Counted from the stretch's first letter, positions 1 to 6,977 are shown. The stretch: 7,253 bases of DNA from Bacillota bacterium (GCA_023437365.1 JAEZGK010000053.1:1-7253); one strand, 5' to 3'. The notes: a model not told the origin generated them from the sequence alone. Program-made: numbers and translations.

Positions 1-43
1 TGGTCACATGACAGAATATACTATATTCAGGAGTGTGACTGCT

Positions 44-877
44 ATGACCGAAACAGACCGTGCTCAGTACCGCGAGCGAACACCGCGAACCAATCAGGAC
101 AAACAGGCAAAAGGACCAAGCTACACAAAGATTATAACCTTACAACTGTTTTTGTGTGTGCTGATTTTGCTTACCGTTCTTATGGTAAAACAGTTTGGCG
201 GACCTGCCTTTGAAGTGCTGAAACAGTCCTACGACCAGGTTGTCAGCCACAGCGCGACCGGCAAACTGCTAAACGACAACTACAAGGCGATTGAAGACGC
301 GGTGCAGCAAACCTTTTCGTTCCTAACTAGTGGTGCAGACGAAAAAGCAGGCATACAAGATGAAATGCCTGCTTTTTCTATGTATGAATCGTCTCCCGAT
401 GTTATGGCATTGTCATCGCGACGCATAAAGGCACCTGACGGGGCAACTTTTTCGCCCCTTACCTTACTAGGAAGCCTGCTTTACCCAGTGGACGGGGGCA
501 CTGTTTCATGTGGCTTTGGCTATCGCACTCATCCCGTAACGGGTAAACGCGACTTTCATACAGGCATTGATATCGCCGTACCGCGCGGAACACGCATTAT
601 GGCGGCGGTAAGTGGAACGGTGCATGACATCAGCTACAGCGAAAATTATGGTAACACCATTGTGCTTGACCACGGTGCGCGTTTTTTCACCGTCTACTGC
701 CACTGCGATAGCATTGTTGCCCAGGTCGGAGCAAGGATAAAAAGTGGGGAAACCATTGCGCTCGTTGGTGATACCGGGCTGACTACCGGCCCCCATCTAC
801 ATTTTGAGATTCGTAAGGACGGGCTTTGTACCGATCCGATGTGGATATTTGACAGGGATGGGCTAAATGTGCTTTAA
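44..877 (+). CDS. Membrane-anchored M23 (LytM-type) metallopeptidase, SpoIVFA/SpoIIQ-like context
   Basis: The predicted protein has 277 residues. A basic, polar N-terminus (about residues 1-29) precedes one hydrophobic segment (about 30-48), so it is probably a single-pass membrane protein with its C-terminal part outside the cytoplasm. A variable linker follows, then a LytM/M23 domain from about residue 145 to 270. The zinc-site pattern is complete: H172 and D176 in HTGID, H220 in YCHCD, and H251 and H253 in GPHLHFE. It therefore looks able to cleave peptidoglycan cross-bridges, although this is inferred from motifs only. The start at 44 is chosen because AGGAG at 29-33 lies 10 nt upstream; the in-frame ATG at 8 has no such site. 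The gene overlaps the following M50 protease gene by 11 nt. That pairing resembles spoIVFA-spoIVFB, where the M23-like partner restrains the protease. B. subtilis SpoIVFA, as I recall, has a degenerate LytM site, so a cell-wall hydrolase role is an alternative. Confidence 0.87.
   Translation: MTETDRAQYRERTPRTNQDKQAKGPSYTKIITLQLFLCVLILLTVLMVKQFGGPAFEVLKQSYDQVVSHSATGKLLNDNYKAIEDAVQQTFSFLTSGADEKAGIQDEMPAFSMYESSPDVMALSSRRIKAPDGATFSPLTLLGSLLYPVDGGTVSCGFGYRTHPVTGKRDFHTGIDIAVPRGTRIMAAVSGTVHDISYSENYGNTIVLDHGARFFTVYCHCDSIVAQVGARIKSGETIALVGDTGLTTGPHLHFEIRKDGLCTDPMWIFDRDGLNVL
341..378. repeat. Perfect 14-bp inverted repeat, terminator-like, inside the M23 gene
   Basis: GAAAAAGCAGGCAT at 341-354 is matched exactly by its reverse complement ATGCCTGCTTTTTC at 365-378, with a 10-nt loop. 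The stem has a GC-richer core flanked by A5 and T5 tracts, the form of a bidirectional intrinsic terminator. It lies in frame within the poorly conserved linker between the membrane segment and the LytM domain, encoding about residues 100-112. Whether it terminates or attenuates transcription cannot be told from sequence. Confidence 0.75.
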
Positions 878-1475
878 TCTTTGCGGGATTAAAATAGAGA
901 TTAAGTTCTTGTTTATCGCGGCGATGGTTCTTCTAATGCTGCTTGATGCCTCGGGCGTTATGCTGTGTGCCTTTTTGTCGTCAGCCGTACATGAGCTTGC
1001 CCATCTGACGGCACTACTTGCATTAAAGGGTGAAGTTACCACCGTCAGCTTTGAGGCGTTTGGCATCCGCATTACGCGGGTAGACGCACTGCTGGTTTGG
1101 GAAGAGCTTGTAGTGCTGTTGGCGGGGCCACTCGCGAACCTACTGCTGTTCTTGTTGTGTGTTTCGTCTGATCTACAGAGTGTATCGCTTATCAGCGCCG
1201 TAAACCTGTGGATTGGTGTGTTTAACCTTTTGCCGGTAGGCGCACTTGACGGCGGACGGGTGGCTAGCCTGATTTTGGTGAAAATCTTAGGGGAACAAAA
1301 GGGTGGACGCGCGGCAATTGTACTTTCGGTACTTATCATTTTACCTTTATTTGTTTTTGGTCTAATACTGTTCCTGCGTCCCACACACAATTTTTCGCTG
1401 CTAATAGTGTGTGTCTTTCTGGCTTTGAGTTTATTGATGGGGCAACGAGCAAAAAACACGAAGGTTATGCTATAA
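867..1475 (+). CDS. M50 site-2 family membrane zinc protease, SpoIVFB-like
   Basis: The predicted protein has 202 residues and is very hydrophobic, with several membrane segments. It carries the M50 motifs in order: HELAH (H42, E43, H46), the zinc-binding and catalytic site; LAGPLAN at 85-91; and NLLPVGALDGGR at 120-131, whose D128 is the expected third zinc ligand. Such enzymes cut transmembrane segments of substrates within the bilayer; SpoIVFB releases sigma-K from its pro-form in sporulating Bacillus. Here the protein ends about 70 residues after the LDG motif and shows no CBS or PDZ domain, so it is shorter than B. subtilis SpoIVFB. The start ATG lies inside the end of the M23 gene (11-nt overlap) behind a weak AGGGATGG site, which suggests translational coupling. 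The family call is secure; the sporulation role is inferred from the neighbour gene. Confidence 0.88.
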   Translation: MCFNLCGIKIEIKFLFIAAMVLLMLLDASGVMLCAFLSSAVHELAHLTALLALKGEVTTVSFEAFGIRITRVDALLVWEELVVLLAGPLANLLLFLLCVSSDLQSVSLISAVNLWIGVFNLLPVGALDGGRVASLILVKILGEQKGGRAAIVLSVLIILPLFVFGLILFLRPTHNFSLLIVCVFLALSLLMGQRAKNTKVML

Positions 1476-1476
1476 T
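1468..1476 (+). promoter_or_regulatory. Extended -10 promoter for the radical SAM gene
   Basis: TGCTATAAT is a perfect extended -10 element (TGn plus TATAAT). It overlaps the stop codon of the M50 gene. No good -35 is visible 17 bp upstream (AGCAAA), which extended -10 promoters can tolerate. A start near 1483 would give a leader of about 100 nt before the radical SAM gene; I see no clear terminator or riboswitch fold in that leader. Confidence 0.5.
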
Positions 1477-1582
1477 ATAATTCAATAATCACTTTTTTCG
1501 AAATATAGATTAATCAGTAAAGACAATATACCAACTTTTACGGTGTGTCTCGGTAAGGGCATAGAAAGGCAAAGGTCTTATT

Positions 1583-3433
1583 ATGAGTAATTTAAAGGAC
1601 AAGCTAGACGCGGTGCTGCCGCTGGTTGAACGCCCCGCTCGGTATGTCGGAGGTGAGCTTGGCAGTGTAGTAAAGGACGCAAACGAGGTAAAACTTCGGT
1701 TTGCGTTCTGTTTTCCAGACACCTATGAGATTGGGATGTCTCACCTTGGGATGAAGATACTGTATTCGCTGCTGAACAGCCGCGAAGAGTTCTGGTGCGA
1801 GCGTGTGTTTGCGCCGTGGATTGATATGCGCGACCGGATGATGGAAAACGATATCCCCCTGTATGGGCTGGAGAGCCTCGACCCGATTTCGGGCTTTGAT
1901 ATCGTGGGGTTTTCCCTGCAATATGAGCTGAGCTATACCAACGTATTGTATATGCTGTCGCTTGCGGGTATCCCACTCCGTGCTTCCGAGCGCAAGGAGC
2001 TTTGGCCGCTTGTTGTCGCTGGAGGTCCCTGCACCTGTAATCCGGAGCCAATGAGCGATTTTATTGACCTGTTTATGCTGGGAGAAGGCGAGGAGCATAT
2101 CCTAGCCTTGTGCGACCTGTACCTTGCGGCAAAGGAAGAAGGGCTTAGCAAAACAGAGTTTTTGCGTCGTGCGGCACACATCGAGGGTGTGTATGTGCCG
2201 AGCCTGTATGATGTCGCATACCATGATGACGGCACGATATCGGCGGTAACGGCACTTGACTGCGCACCGCAAACGGTACGCAAGGCGATTATCCGCGACC
2301 TTGATTCGGTCTACTACCCCGACACCTTTGTAGTACCGTTTACCAGTATCGTTCACGACCGTGCACAGCTAGAGGTGATGCGCGGCTGTCTGCGCGGCTG
2401 CCGTTTTTGTCAGGCGGGCTTTATCTATCGCCCCCTACGGGAAAAGGTCAGAGAAACACTCAACGCCAACGCACGCGATCTGTGTGCGACCACAGGCTAT
2501 GAGGAGATTTCGCTTTCCTCACTCAGTACAAGCGACTATTCTCAATTAGAAGGGCTTCTTGGGCAGATGATTGGATGGACAAGCGAGCAGAAGATAAACC
2601 TCTCGCTGCCAAGCCTGCGCATCGATAACTTCCCGCAGGAACTGATGGAACAGATTAAGCAGGTGCGAAAAAGCGGGCTGACCTTTGCACCTGAGGCGGG
2701 TACCCAACGCCTGCGCGACGTCATCAATAAGAACATCACCGAGCAGGAGGTACTTAAAACCTGCAGGCAGTCGTTTGAGGGCGGCTATACCAGCGTAAAG
2801 CTTTACTTTATGCTGGGGCTTCCAACCGAAACGGATGAAGACGTGATGGGCGTTATACAGCTAGCGCAGAAGATTGTTGATCTATATTACTCCCTACCGA
2901 ACAGACAAAAGGGCAAGGGGGTCAATGTGGGCGTAAGCGTCGCAACCTTTGTTCCCAAGGCGTTTACCCCGTTTGAGTTTGAACCGCAGGATACCCGCGA
3001 GCAGATTGAGTACAAGCAGTCCCTGCTGCGAAAGACTCTTACCAGCCGAAAGATATCTCTTAGCTACCATAGCGTCAACACCAGTATTCTTGAAGCAGTG
3101 TTTGCGCGAGGAGACCGTAGACTAGGCAGAGTGATTGAAGCGGCATTTTTAGAGGGATGTTATTTTGACGGGTGGGACGAGCTGTTTCGCTTTACTGACT
3201 GGATGCGTATTCTAAAGGAACAGGGGATTGACCCCGCCTTTTACGCAAACCGCCGCCGCGACTATAACGAGATTATGCCGTGGGATCACCTCGACTACTA
3301 TATCTCCAAGGAGTTTTTGGTTCGAGAGCATAAGCGCGCGCTCGACAGCCTGACTACGCCACATTGCAGACAGCTTTGCTCGGCATGTGGCGCCGCCGTA
3401 GCAAAGGGAGGTGTATGCCATGAAAAGCGTTAG
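1583..3433 (+). CDS. B12-binding-type radical SAM protein, TIGR03960-like
   Basis: The protein has 616 residues, about the usual length for the TIGR03960 group. The N-terminal part (about 15-240) has the family's characteristic blocks: PARYVGGELGSVVKD, FPDTYEIGMSHLG and GGPCTCNPEP. It resembles a cobalamin-binding Rossmann domain, but I see no canonical DxHxxG motif, so B12 binding is uncertain. The radical SAM core follows, with the cluster motif CxxxCxxC at C269, C273 and C276 (RGCLRGCRFCQAG), which should bind a 4Fe-4S cluster and S-adenosylmethionine. A second cysteine group lies at the C-terminus (C595, C599, C602, C612). The substrate is unknown to me. The start has a modest AAAGG site at 1571-1575, 7 nt upstream. 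The gene overlaps the DUF2344 gene by 14 nt; in many Clostridia these two genes are adjacent and some genomes fuse them, which implies a joint function, possibly in RNA or ribosome modification (inference only). Confidence 0.9.
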   Translation: MSNLKDKLDAVLPLVERPARYVGGELGSVVKDANEVKLRFAFCFPDTYEIGMSHLGMKILYSLLNSREEFWCERVFAPWIDMRDRMMENDIPLYGLESLDPISGFDIVGFSLQYELSYTNVLYMLSLAGIPLRASERKELWPLVVAGGPCTCNPEPMSDFIDLFMLGEGEEHILALCDLYLAAKEEGLSKTEFLRRAAHIEGVYVPSLYDVAYHDDGTISAVTALDCAPQTVRKAIIRDLDSVYYPDTFVVPFTSIVHDRAQLEVMRGCLRGCRFCQAGFIYRPLREKVRETLNANARDLCATTGYEEISLSSLSTSDYSQLEGLLGQMIGWTSEQKINLSLPSLRIDNFPQELMEQIKQVRKSGLTFAPEAGTQRLRDVINKNITEQEVLKTCRQSFEGGYTSVKLYFMLGLPTETDEDVMGVIQLAQKIVDLYYSLPNRQKGKGVNVGVSVATFVPKAFTPFEFEPQDTREQIEYKQSLLRKTLTSRKISLSYHSVNTSILEAVFARGDRRLGRVIEAAFLEGCYFDGWDELFRFTDWMRILKEQGIDPAFYANRRRDYNEIMPWDHLDYYISKEFLVREHKRALDSLTTPHCRQLCSACGAAVAKGGVCHEKR

Positions 3434-4073
3434 AATATGGTTCTCAAAACAAGGCAGGGCGGTATATATTTCGCATCTTGATATGATGCGGTGTATGCAG
3501 CGAGCCTTAAAGCGCGCCGGTATTCCGGTATGGTATACCCAAGGCTTTAACCCGCACATCTACCTGACCTTTGCCTTACCGCTTTCACTTGGCTACGCCA
3601 GTGACTGCGAGACAATGGATATTCGTTTAGACAAGGACATGCCGTTTGATGAGATTGTGTCTCGGTTAAACAGCGCGCTGCCCCCTGACATTCGGGTTCT
3701 GCGCGCCACCGAGCCGGTCAATAAGCCGGAGGCAATCACATATGCAGATTATTCGGTTATTATCAATAGGAATGACGCAGTCGCGTTGTCAGATAAATGG
3801 AATCAATTTATTGCACAGCCTGTAATAGCTTCGGATAAAAAAACCAAAAAGGGATACAAAGAGGTTAACCTCAAAGACTATATCATCAGTGCCGATGCAA
3901 AGGCTGAGGATACGACGGTTACGATTACGATGAGACTACTTGCGGGAATCAATGAGAACCTGAATCCGTCGCTTGTCATCGAGGCGTTTCGTAAGGCTTG
4001 TTGCGACGAACCATTTCATGCAACTGTTCGCCGAACCGCCATTTACGACAAGCAACTGTCTGTGTTTGAGTAG
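3420..4073 (+). CDS. DUF2344 radical SAM-associated protein (TIGR03936-like)
   Basis: The protein has 217 residues. The N-terminal half matches the DUF2344 pattern: RIWFSKQGRAVYISHLDMMR, then ALKRAGIPVWYTQGFNPH and FALPLSLGY. The family's C-terminal end, VRRTAIYD, is also present. No catalytic motif or membrane segment is seen, and the protein is probably cytoplasmic. Its biochemical role is unknown; constant adjacency to the TIGR03960 radical SAM protein suggests a partner or substrate-binding subunit. I chose the ATG at 3420 because the strong site AGGGAGG at 3405-3411 ends 8 nt before it; the in-frame GTG at 3411 would overlap that site. The 14-nt overlap with the upstream gene suggests translational coupling. 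Confidence 0.87.
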   Translation: MKSVRIWFSKQGRAVYISHLDMMRCMQRALKRAGIPVWYTQGFNPHIYLTFALPLSLGYASDCETMDIRLDKDMPFDEIVSRLNSALPPDIRVLRATEPVNKPEAITYADYSVIINRNDAVALSDKWNQFIAQPVIASDKKTKKGYKEVNLKDYIISADAKAEDTTVTITMRLLAGINENLNPSLVIEAFRKACCDEPFHATVRRTAIYDKQLSVFE

Positions 4074-4122
4074 CACTATAAGGTCCACCCAATCCATATT
4101 AAACGAACGAGGAGTAATAATA

Positions 4123-5523
4123 ATGCAGCGGATAGAAATTAAGCAGTTGTTTCACAATGCAAACCAGTTTAATAACCAAGAAACCACCGTTTGCGGGTGG
4201 ATTAAAACCATGCGCGTTTCCAAAACATTATGCTTTATAGAGATTAACGACGGCTCGTGCTTTATGAACCTTCAAATAATCATGGACGAGGACAAGGTTG
4301 CGGGCTACCGCGAGCTGACTAAGCTTAACGTCGGCTCTGCCATCCGCGTTACGGGGAACGTTGTGCTCACCCCGCAGGCAAAGCAGCCGCTGGAGATTCA
4401 TGCAAGAGAAGTTGCGGTGGAAGGCGCGTCCACCCCCGATTACCCGTTGCAGAAAAAGCGTCATTCACCCGAGTTTTTGCGTACCATCCAACATCTGCGC
4501 CCGCGTACCAATACGTTTGGCGCAGCGTTTCGCGTACGTTCGGAGGCTTCTTTTGCAATACACCGCTTTTTCCATGACAATGGGTTTGTGTATGCACATA
4601 CCCCAATTGTTACGGGAAGCGACTGCGAGGGCGCGGGTGAGATGTTCCGTGTCACCACTCTAAGTGAGGAAAATCCTCCGGCCGATGAGCATGGTCATGT
4701 TGATTTTTCGAAGGATTTCTTTGGTCGGCAAACTGGGCTTACCGTTTCGGGTCAGTTAGAAGCCGAGTGCATGGCGCTTGCCTTTGGTAAGGTTTATACC
4801 TTTGGTCCGACCTTTCGCGCCGAGAACTCCAACACCCCCCGTCATGCGGCGGAGTTTTGGATGATTGAGCCGGAGGTTGCGTTTGCAGACCTTGCAGACG
4901 ATATGCTCTTGGCGGAGCAGATGGTGAAATCGGTTATCCGCCATGTGCTGGAGGCTTGTCCTGAGGAGATGCAGTTCTTTAACGACTTCTACGACAAGGA
5001 CAAGGCACTGATCGCTCGGCTTACCCAGCTTGTAAACAGTGAGTTTGCACGTGTTAGCTATACCGACGCAGTTGCAATCCTTGAGAAGAACAACGCTCAG
5101 TTTGAGTATCCCGTATCATGGGGATGCGACCTGCAGACCGAGCATGAGCGTTATCTGACCGAAAAGGTGTTTGAGAAGCCTGTTTTTGTTACCGATTACC
5201 CCAAAGGAATTAAGGCGTTCTATATGCGGCAAAACGATGATGGCAAAACCGTTGCAGCCATGGATATGCTGGTGCCGAGTGTGGGTGAGCTTATCGGCGG
5301 CAGCCAGCGCGAAGAGCGCTATGACCTATTAGTCAGCCGTATGCAAGAGCTTGGGATTAACATCGAGGATTACGGTTGGTATCTTGACCTACGAAGATTC
5401 GGCGGCACCAAGCACGCGGGCTTTGGGCTTGGCTTTGAGCGCCTTTTGATGTACCTTACCGGCATTTCGAATATTCGCGATGTCATTCCGTTCCCCAGAA
5501 CAGCAGGATTGTGTGAGTTTTAA
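4123..5523 (+). CDS. asnS: Asparaginyl-tRNA synthetase
   Basis: The 466-residue protein has the same length as the E. coli enzyme. It attaches asparagine to tRNA-Asn with ATP in the cytoplasm, as a class IIb homodimer. An OB-fold anticodon-binding domain occupies about residues 15-102 (VCGWIKTMR, FIEINDGS). The class II catalytic domain follows: motif 1 around 142-161 ending in P161, the GSDCEGAGEMFRVTTL block typical of AsnRS rather than AspRS, motif 2 with FRAENSNTPRHAAEFWM (231-247), and motif 3 with GFGLGFERL (433-441, R440). The start at 4123 is supported by GAGGAG ending 8 nt upstream; the open frame continues back to 3973, but only over the end of the DUF2344 gene. The 49-nt gap before it has no T-box leader and no convincing promoter, so it may be read from the upstream operon. 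No terminator hairpin follows immediately. Confidence 0.97.
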   Translation: MQRIEIKQLFHNANQFNNQETTVCGWIKTMRVSKTLCFIEINDGSCFMNLQIIMDEDKVAGYRELTKLNVGSAIRVTGNVVLTPQAKQPLEIHAREVAVEGASTPDYPLQKKRHSPEFLRTIQHLRPRTNTFGAAFRVRSEASFAIHRFFHDNGFVYAHTPIVTGSDCEGAGEMFRVTTLSEENPPADEHGHVDFSKDFFGRQTGLTVSGQLEAECMALAFGKVYTFGPTFRAENSNTPRHAAEFWMIEPEVAFADLADDMLLAEQMVKSVIRHVLEACPEEMQFFNDFYDKDKALIARLTQLVNSEFARVSYTDAVAILEKNNAQFEYPVSWGCDLQTEHERYLTEKVFEKPVFVTDYPKGIKAFYMRQNDDGKTVAAMDMLVPSVGELIGGSQREERYDLLVSRMQELGINIEDYGWYLDLRRFGGTKHAGFGLGFERLLMYLTGISNIRDVIPFPRTAGLCEF

Positions 5524-5565
5524 CAGCATTACCGGTTTTGGAATATAATAGTTCAAATTCATTTA

Positions 5566-5591
5566 TGCAGGATTAAAAAAATAATCTTGCA
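5566..5591. repeat. Inverted repeat upstream of and overlapping the aminotransferase -35
   Basis: TGCAGGATTA at 5566-5575 pairs with TAATCTTGCA at 5582-5591 around a 6-base A loop, with one G·U pair. The right arm contains most of the -35 element at 5587-5592. No T-tract follows on either strand, so it is not a convincing terminator for asnS. It could be a regulator binding site. Confidence 0.45.
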
Positions 5592-5615
5592 AAATTGGCG
5601 AAGCTATATTATAAT
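5587..5615 (+). promoter_or_regulatory. Sigma-A-type promoter of the aspartate aminotransferase gene
   Basis: TTGCAA (5587-5592) and a perfect TATAAT (5610-5615) are separated by exactly 17 bp. Transcription would start near 5622, giving a leader of roughly 48 nt. This is the best-formed promoter in the window and suggests the aminotransferase is transcribed independently of asnS. Confidence 0.7.
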
Positions 5616-5626
5616 TAACATGTTAA
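5615..5626. promoter_or_regulatory. Operator-like 12-bp palindrome at the predicted transcription start
   Basis: TTAACATGTTAA is a perfect 12-bp palindrome that begins on the last base of the -10 and spans the predicted start site. A repressor bound there would block the promoter. No regulator gene is present in the window, and I do not recognise the motif as a known consensus. Confidence 0.4.
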
Positions 5627-5669
5627 AATGTTGTCACACAAAAAGTCATTGTTTACAGGGGATAGAAAT

Positions 5670-6956
5670 ATGAATATGCTTCACCAGCTACCAAAGCAAC
5701 AGCTAATCCAGCTTGAACAGCAGTGGTCAAACGAGTACAATACGCTTCTGGCGGCGGGTTTGCGTCTTGACATGTCCCGCGGCAAACCTTCTTCCGCGCA
5801 GCTTAACCTTTCAAACGGGCTGCTTGATTGCCTTTCGAGCAAAGACATTTTGAATTCTGAGGATGGCGCAGACTGCAGAAATTACGGCGGTATCGACGGT
5901 ATTCCCGAGGCAAAACGCCTGTTTTCCGAAATGCTCGACGTGCCTGCGGAAAACATCATTGTCGGCGGTAACTCCAGCCTAAACATGATGTATGACACTG
6001 TTGCGCGCGCGTTGTTGCACGGTGTTTATGGTTCCAGCAAACCGTGGGGGAAACTAGAAAGCGTCAAGTTCCTTTGTCCATCCCCCGGCTACGACCGTCA
6101 CTTTGCCATCTGTGAACAGTTCGGCATCCAGATGATTACAGTTGCCATGAAGGATGACGGACCTGATATGGATGAGGTGGAACGCCTTGTATCCTCCGAC
6201 GCGTCCATCAAGGGAATCTGGTGTGTACCCAAGTACTCAAACCCAGACGGCATCACCTATTCGGACGATGTGGTTGCACGTTTTGCACGGCTAAAGCCTG
6301 CCGCCGAAGATTTTAGAATTTTTTGGGACAATGCATATATCGTTCACGACCTTGAGGGCAGCGATACGCTTAAAAACATTTTTACCGAGTGCAAAGCGGC
6401 GGGAACAGAGGACATGGTATTTGAATATGCTTCCACCTCGAAGGTGTCGTTCCCAGGCGCAGGTGTGGCGGTTATGGCGACATCAAAAAACAATGCCCAG
6501 TTTATTAAAAAGCTGCTTTCCATTCAAACCATAGGTCCCGATAAGCTAAACCAGCTGCGTCATGCGCGTTACTTCCAAAACATGGACGGTATAAAAGCCC
6601 ACATGAAAAAGCAAGCAGAAGTGCTGATTCCAAAGTTTAATCTTGTAATTGATCAATTAACCGATGAGCTTTCGCCGCTTGGGGTTGTAAGGTTTCACAA
6701 GCCAAATGGCGGATACTTTATCTCGGTCAATGTACCGGATGGCTGTGCCAAAGACGTTGTGTGCCTTTGCGCGGAGGCGGGCGTGGTACTTACTCCCGCA
6801 GGGGCTACATATCCTTATGGAAAAGATCCGTCTGATAACAACATTCGCATTGCGCCAACCTTTCCTCCAATTGACGAGTTAAAAGCCGCAATGGATTTGT
6901 TTTGTCTGTGCGTAAAGCTTGTTTCTGTCAGAAAACTATTGACTCAAATGGTCTAA
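5670..6956 (+). CDS. Aspartate aminotransferase, subgroup Ic (PF12897-type), PLP-dependent
   Basis: The protein has 428 residues and closely follows the pattern of the Corynebacterium glutamicum aspartate aminotransferase class, recalled from memory: SRGKPSSAQL, NYGGIDGI, PSPGYDRHF, SNPDG. It should interconvert oxaloacetate plus glutamate with aspartate plus 2-oxoglutarate in the cytoplasm. Fold-type I residues are in place: the GNSSLNMM phosphate-binding loop (100-107), N191 in SNPDG, D220 and Y223 in WDNAY, the Schiff-base lysine K258 in STSKVSFPGAG, and the substrate-carboxylate arginine R393 in NIRIAP. The start at 5670 is chosen because AGGGGA at 5657-5662 lies 7 nt upstream; an in-frame ATG at 5628 lacks a site and sits almost on the predicted transcription start. 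The gene follows asnS, has its own promoter and ends 21 nt before a strong terminator, so it is probably monocistronic. The exact amino-acid preference is inferred from family resemblance. Confidence 0.9.
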   Translation: MNMLHQLPKQQLIQLEQQWSNEYNTLLAAGLRLDMSRGKPSSAQLNLSNGLLDCLSSKDILNSEDGADCRNYGGIDGIPEAKRLFSEMLDVPAENIIVGGNSSLNMMYDTVARALLHGVYGSSKPWGKLESVKFLCPSPGYDRHFAICEQFGIQMITVAMKDDGPDMDEVERLVSSDASIKGIWCVPKYSNPDGITYSDDVVARFARLKPAAEDFRIFWDNAYIVHDLEGSDTLKNIFTECKAAGTEDMVFEYASTSKVSFPGAGVAVMATSKNNAQFIKKLLSIQTIGPDKLNQLRHARYFQNMDGIKAHMKKQAEVLIPKFNLVIDQLTDELSPLGVVRFHKPNGGYFISVNVPDGCAKDVVCLCAEAGVVLTPAGATYPYGKDPSDNNIRIAPTFPPIDELKAAMDLFCLCVKLVSVRKLLTQMV

Positions 6957-6977
6957 TTCCTGTATTTGTGTGCCGAG

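Noticed and set aside
14..27. TATACT-like sequence as a -10 or sporulation sigma-factor promoter for the M23 gene
   Set aside because: Too little sequence is available upstream to see a -35, and the match to sporulation sigma consensus is weak.
8..43. Upstream in-frame ATG at 8 as the start of the M23 gene
   Set aside because: No ribosome binding site precedes it within the window, whereas AGGAG at 29-33 is well spaced from the ATG at 44.
440..458. GGGGC/GCCCC hairpin in the M23 gene
   Set aside because: The stem is only 5 bp, has no T-run beyond two bases and lies in coding sequence; it is likely chance.
863..1492. Long antisense open frame opposite the M50 gene
   Set aside because: It mirrors a clear M50 gene, shows no recognisable domain and is explained as a shadow of the + strand codons.
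3411..3419. GTG at 3411 as the start of the DUF2344 gene
   Set aside because: It overlaps the ribosome binding site; the ATG at 3420 is correctly spaced.
3973..4122. N-terminal extension of asnS back to 3973
   Set aside because: It overlaps the end of the DUF2344 gene, adds residues unlike AsnRS, and the ATG at 4123 has a good ribosome binding site and gives the family length.
4074..4122. T-box leader or promoter (TATAAG at 4077-4082) before asnS
   Set aside because: The gap is far too short for a T-box and no -35 is found at the right distance.
5544..5549. Second TATAAT upstream of the aminotransferase gene
   Set aside because: No -35 or extended -10 is present; the pair at 5587/5610 is much better.
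5628..5669. ATG at 5628 as the aminotransferase start
   Set aside because: It has no ribosome binding site and lies within a few bases of the predicted transcription start; the ATG at 5670 has a proper site and suits the family.
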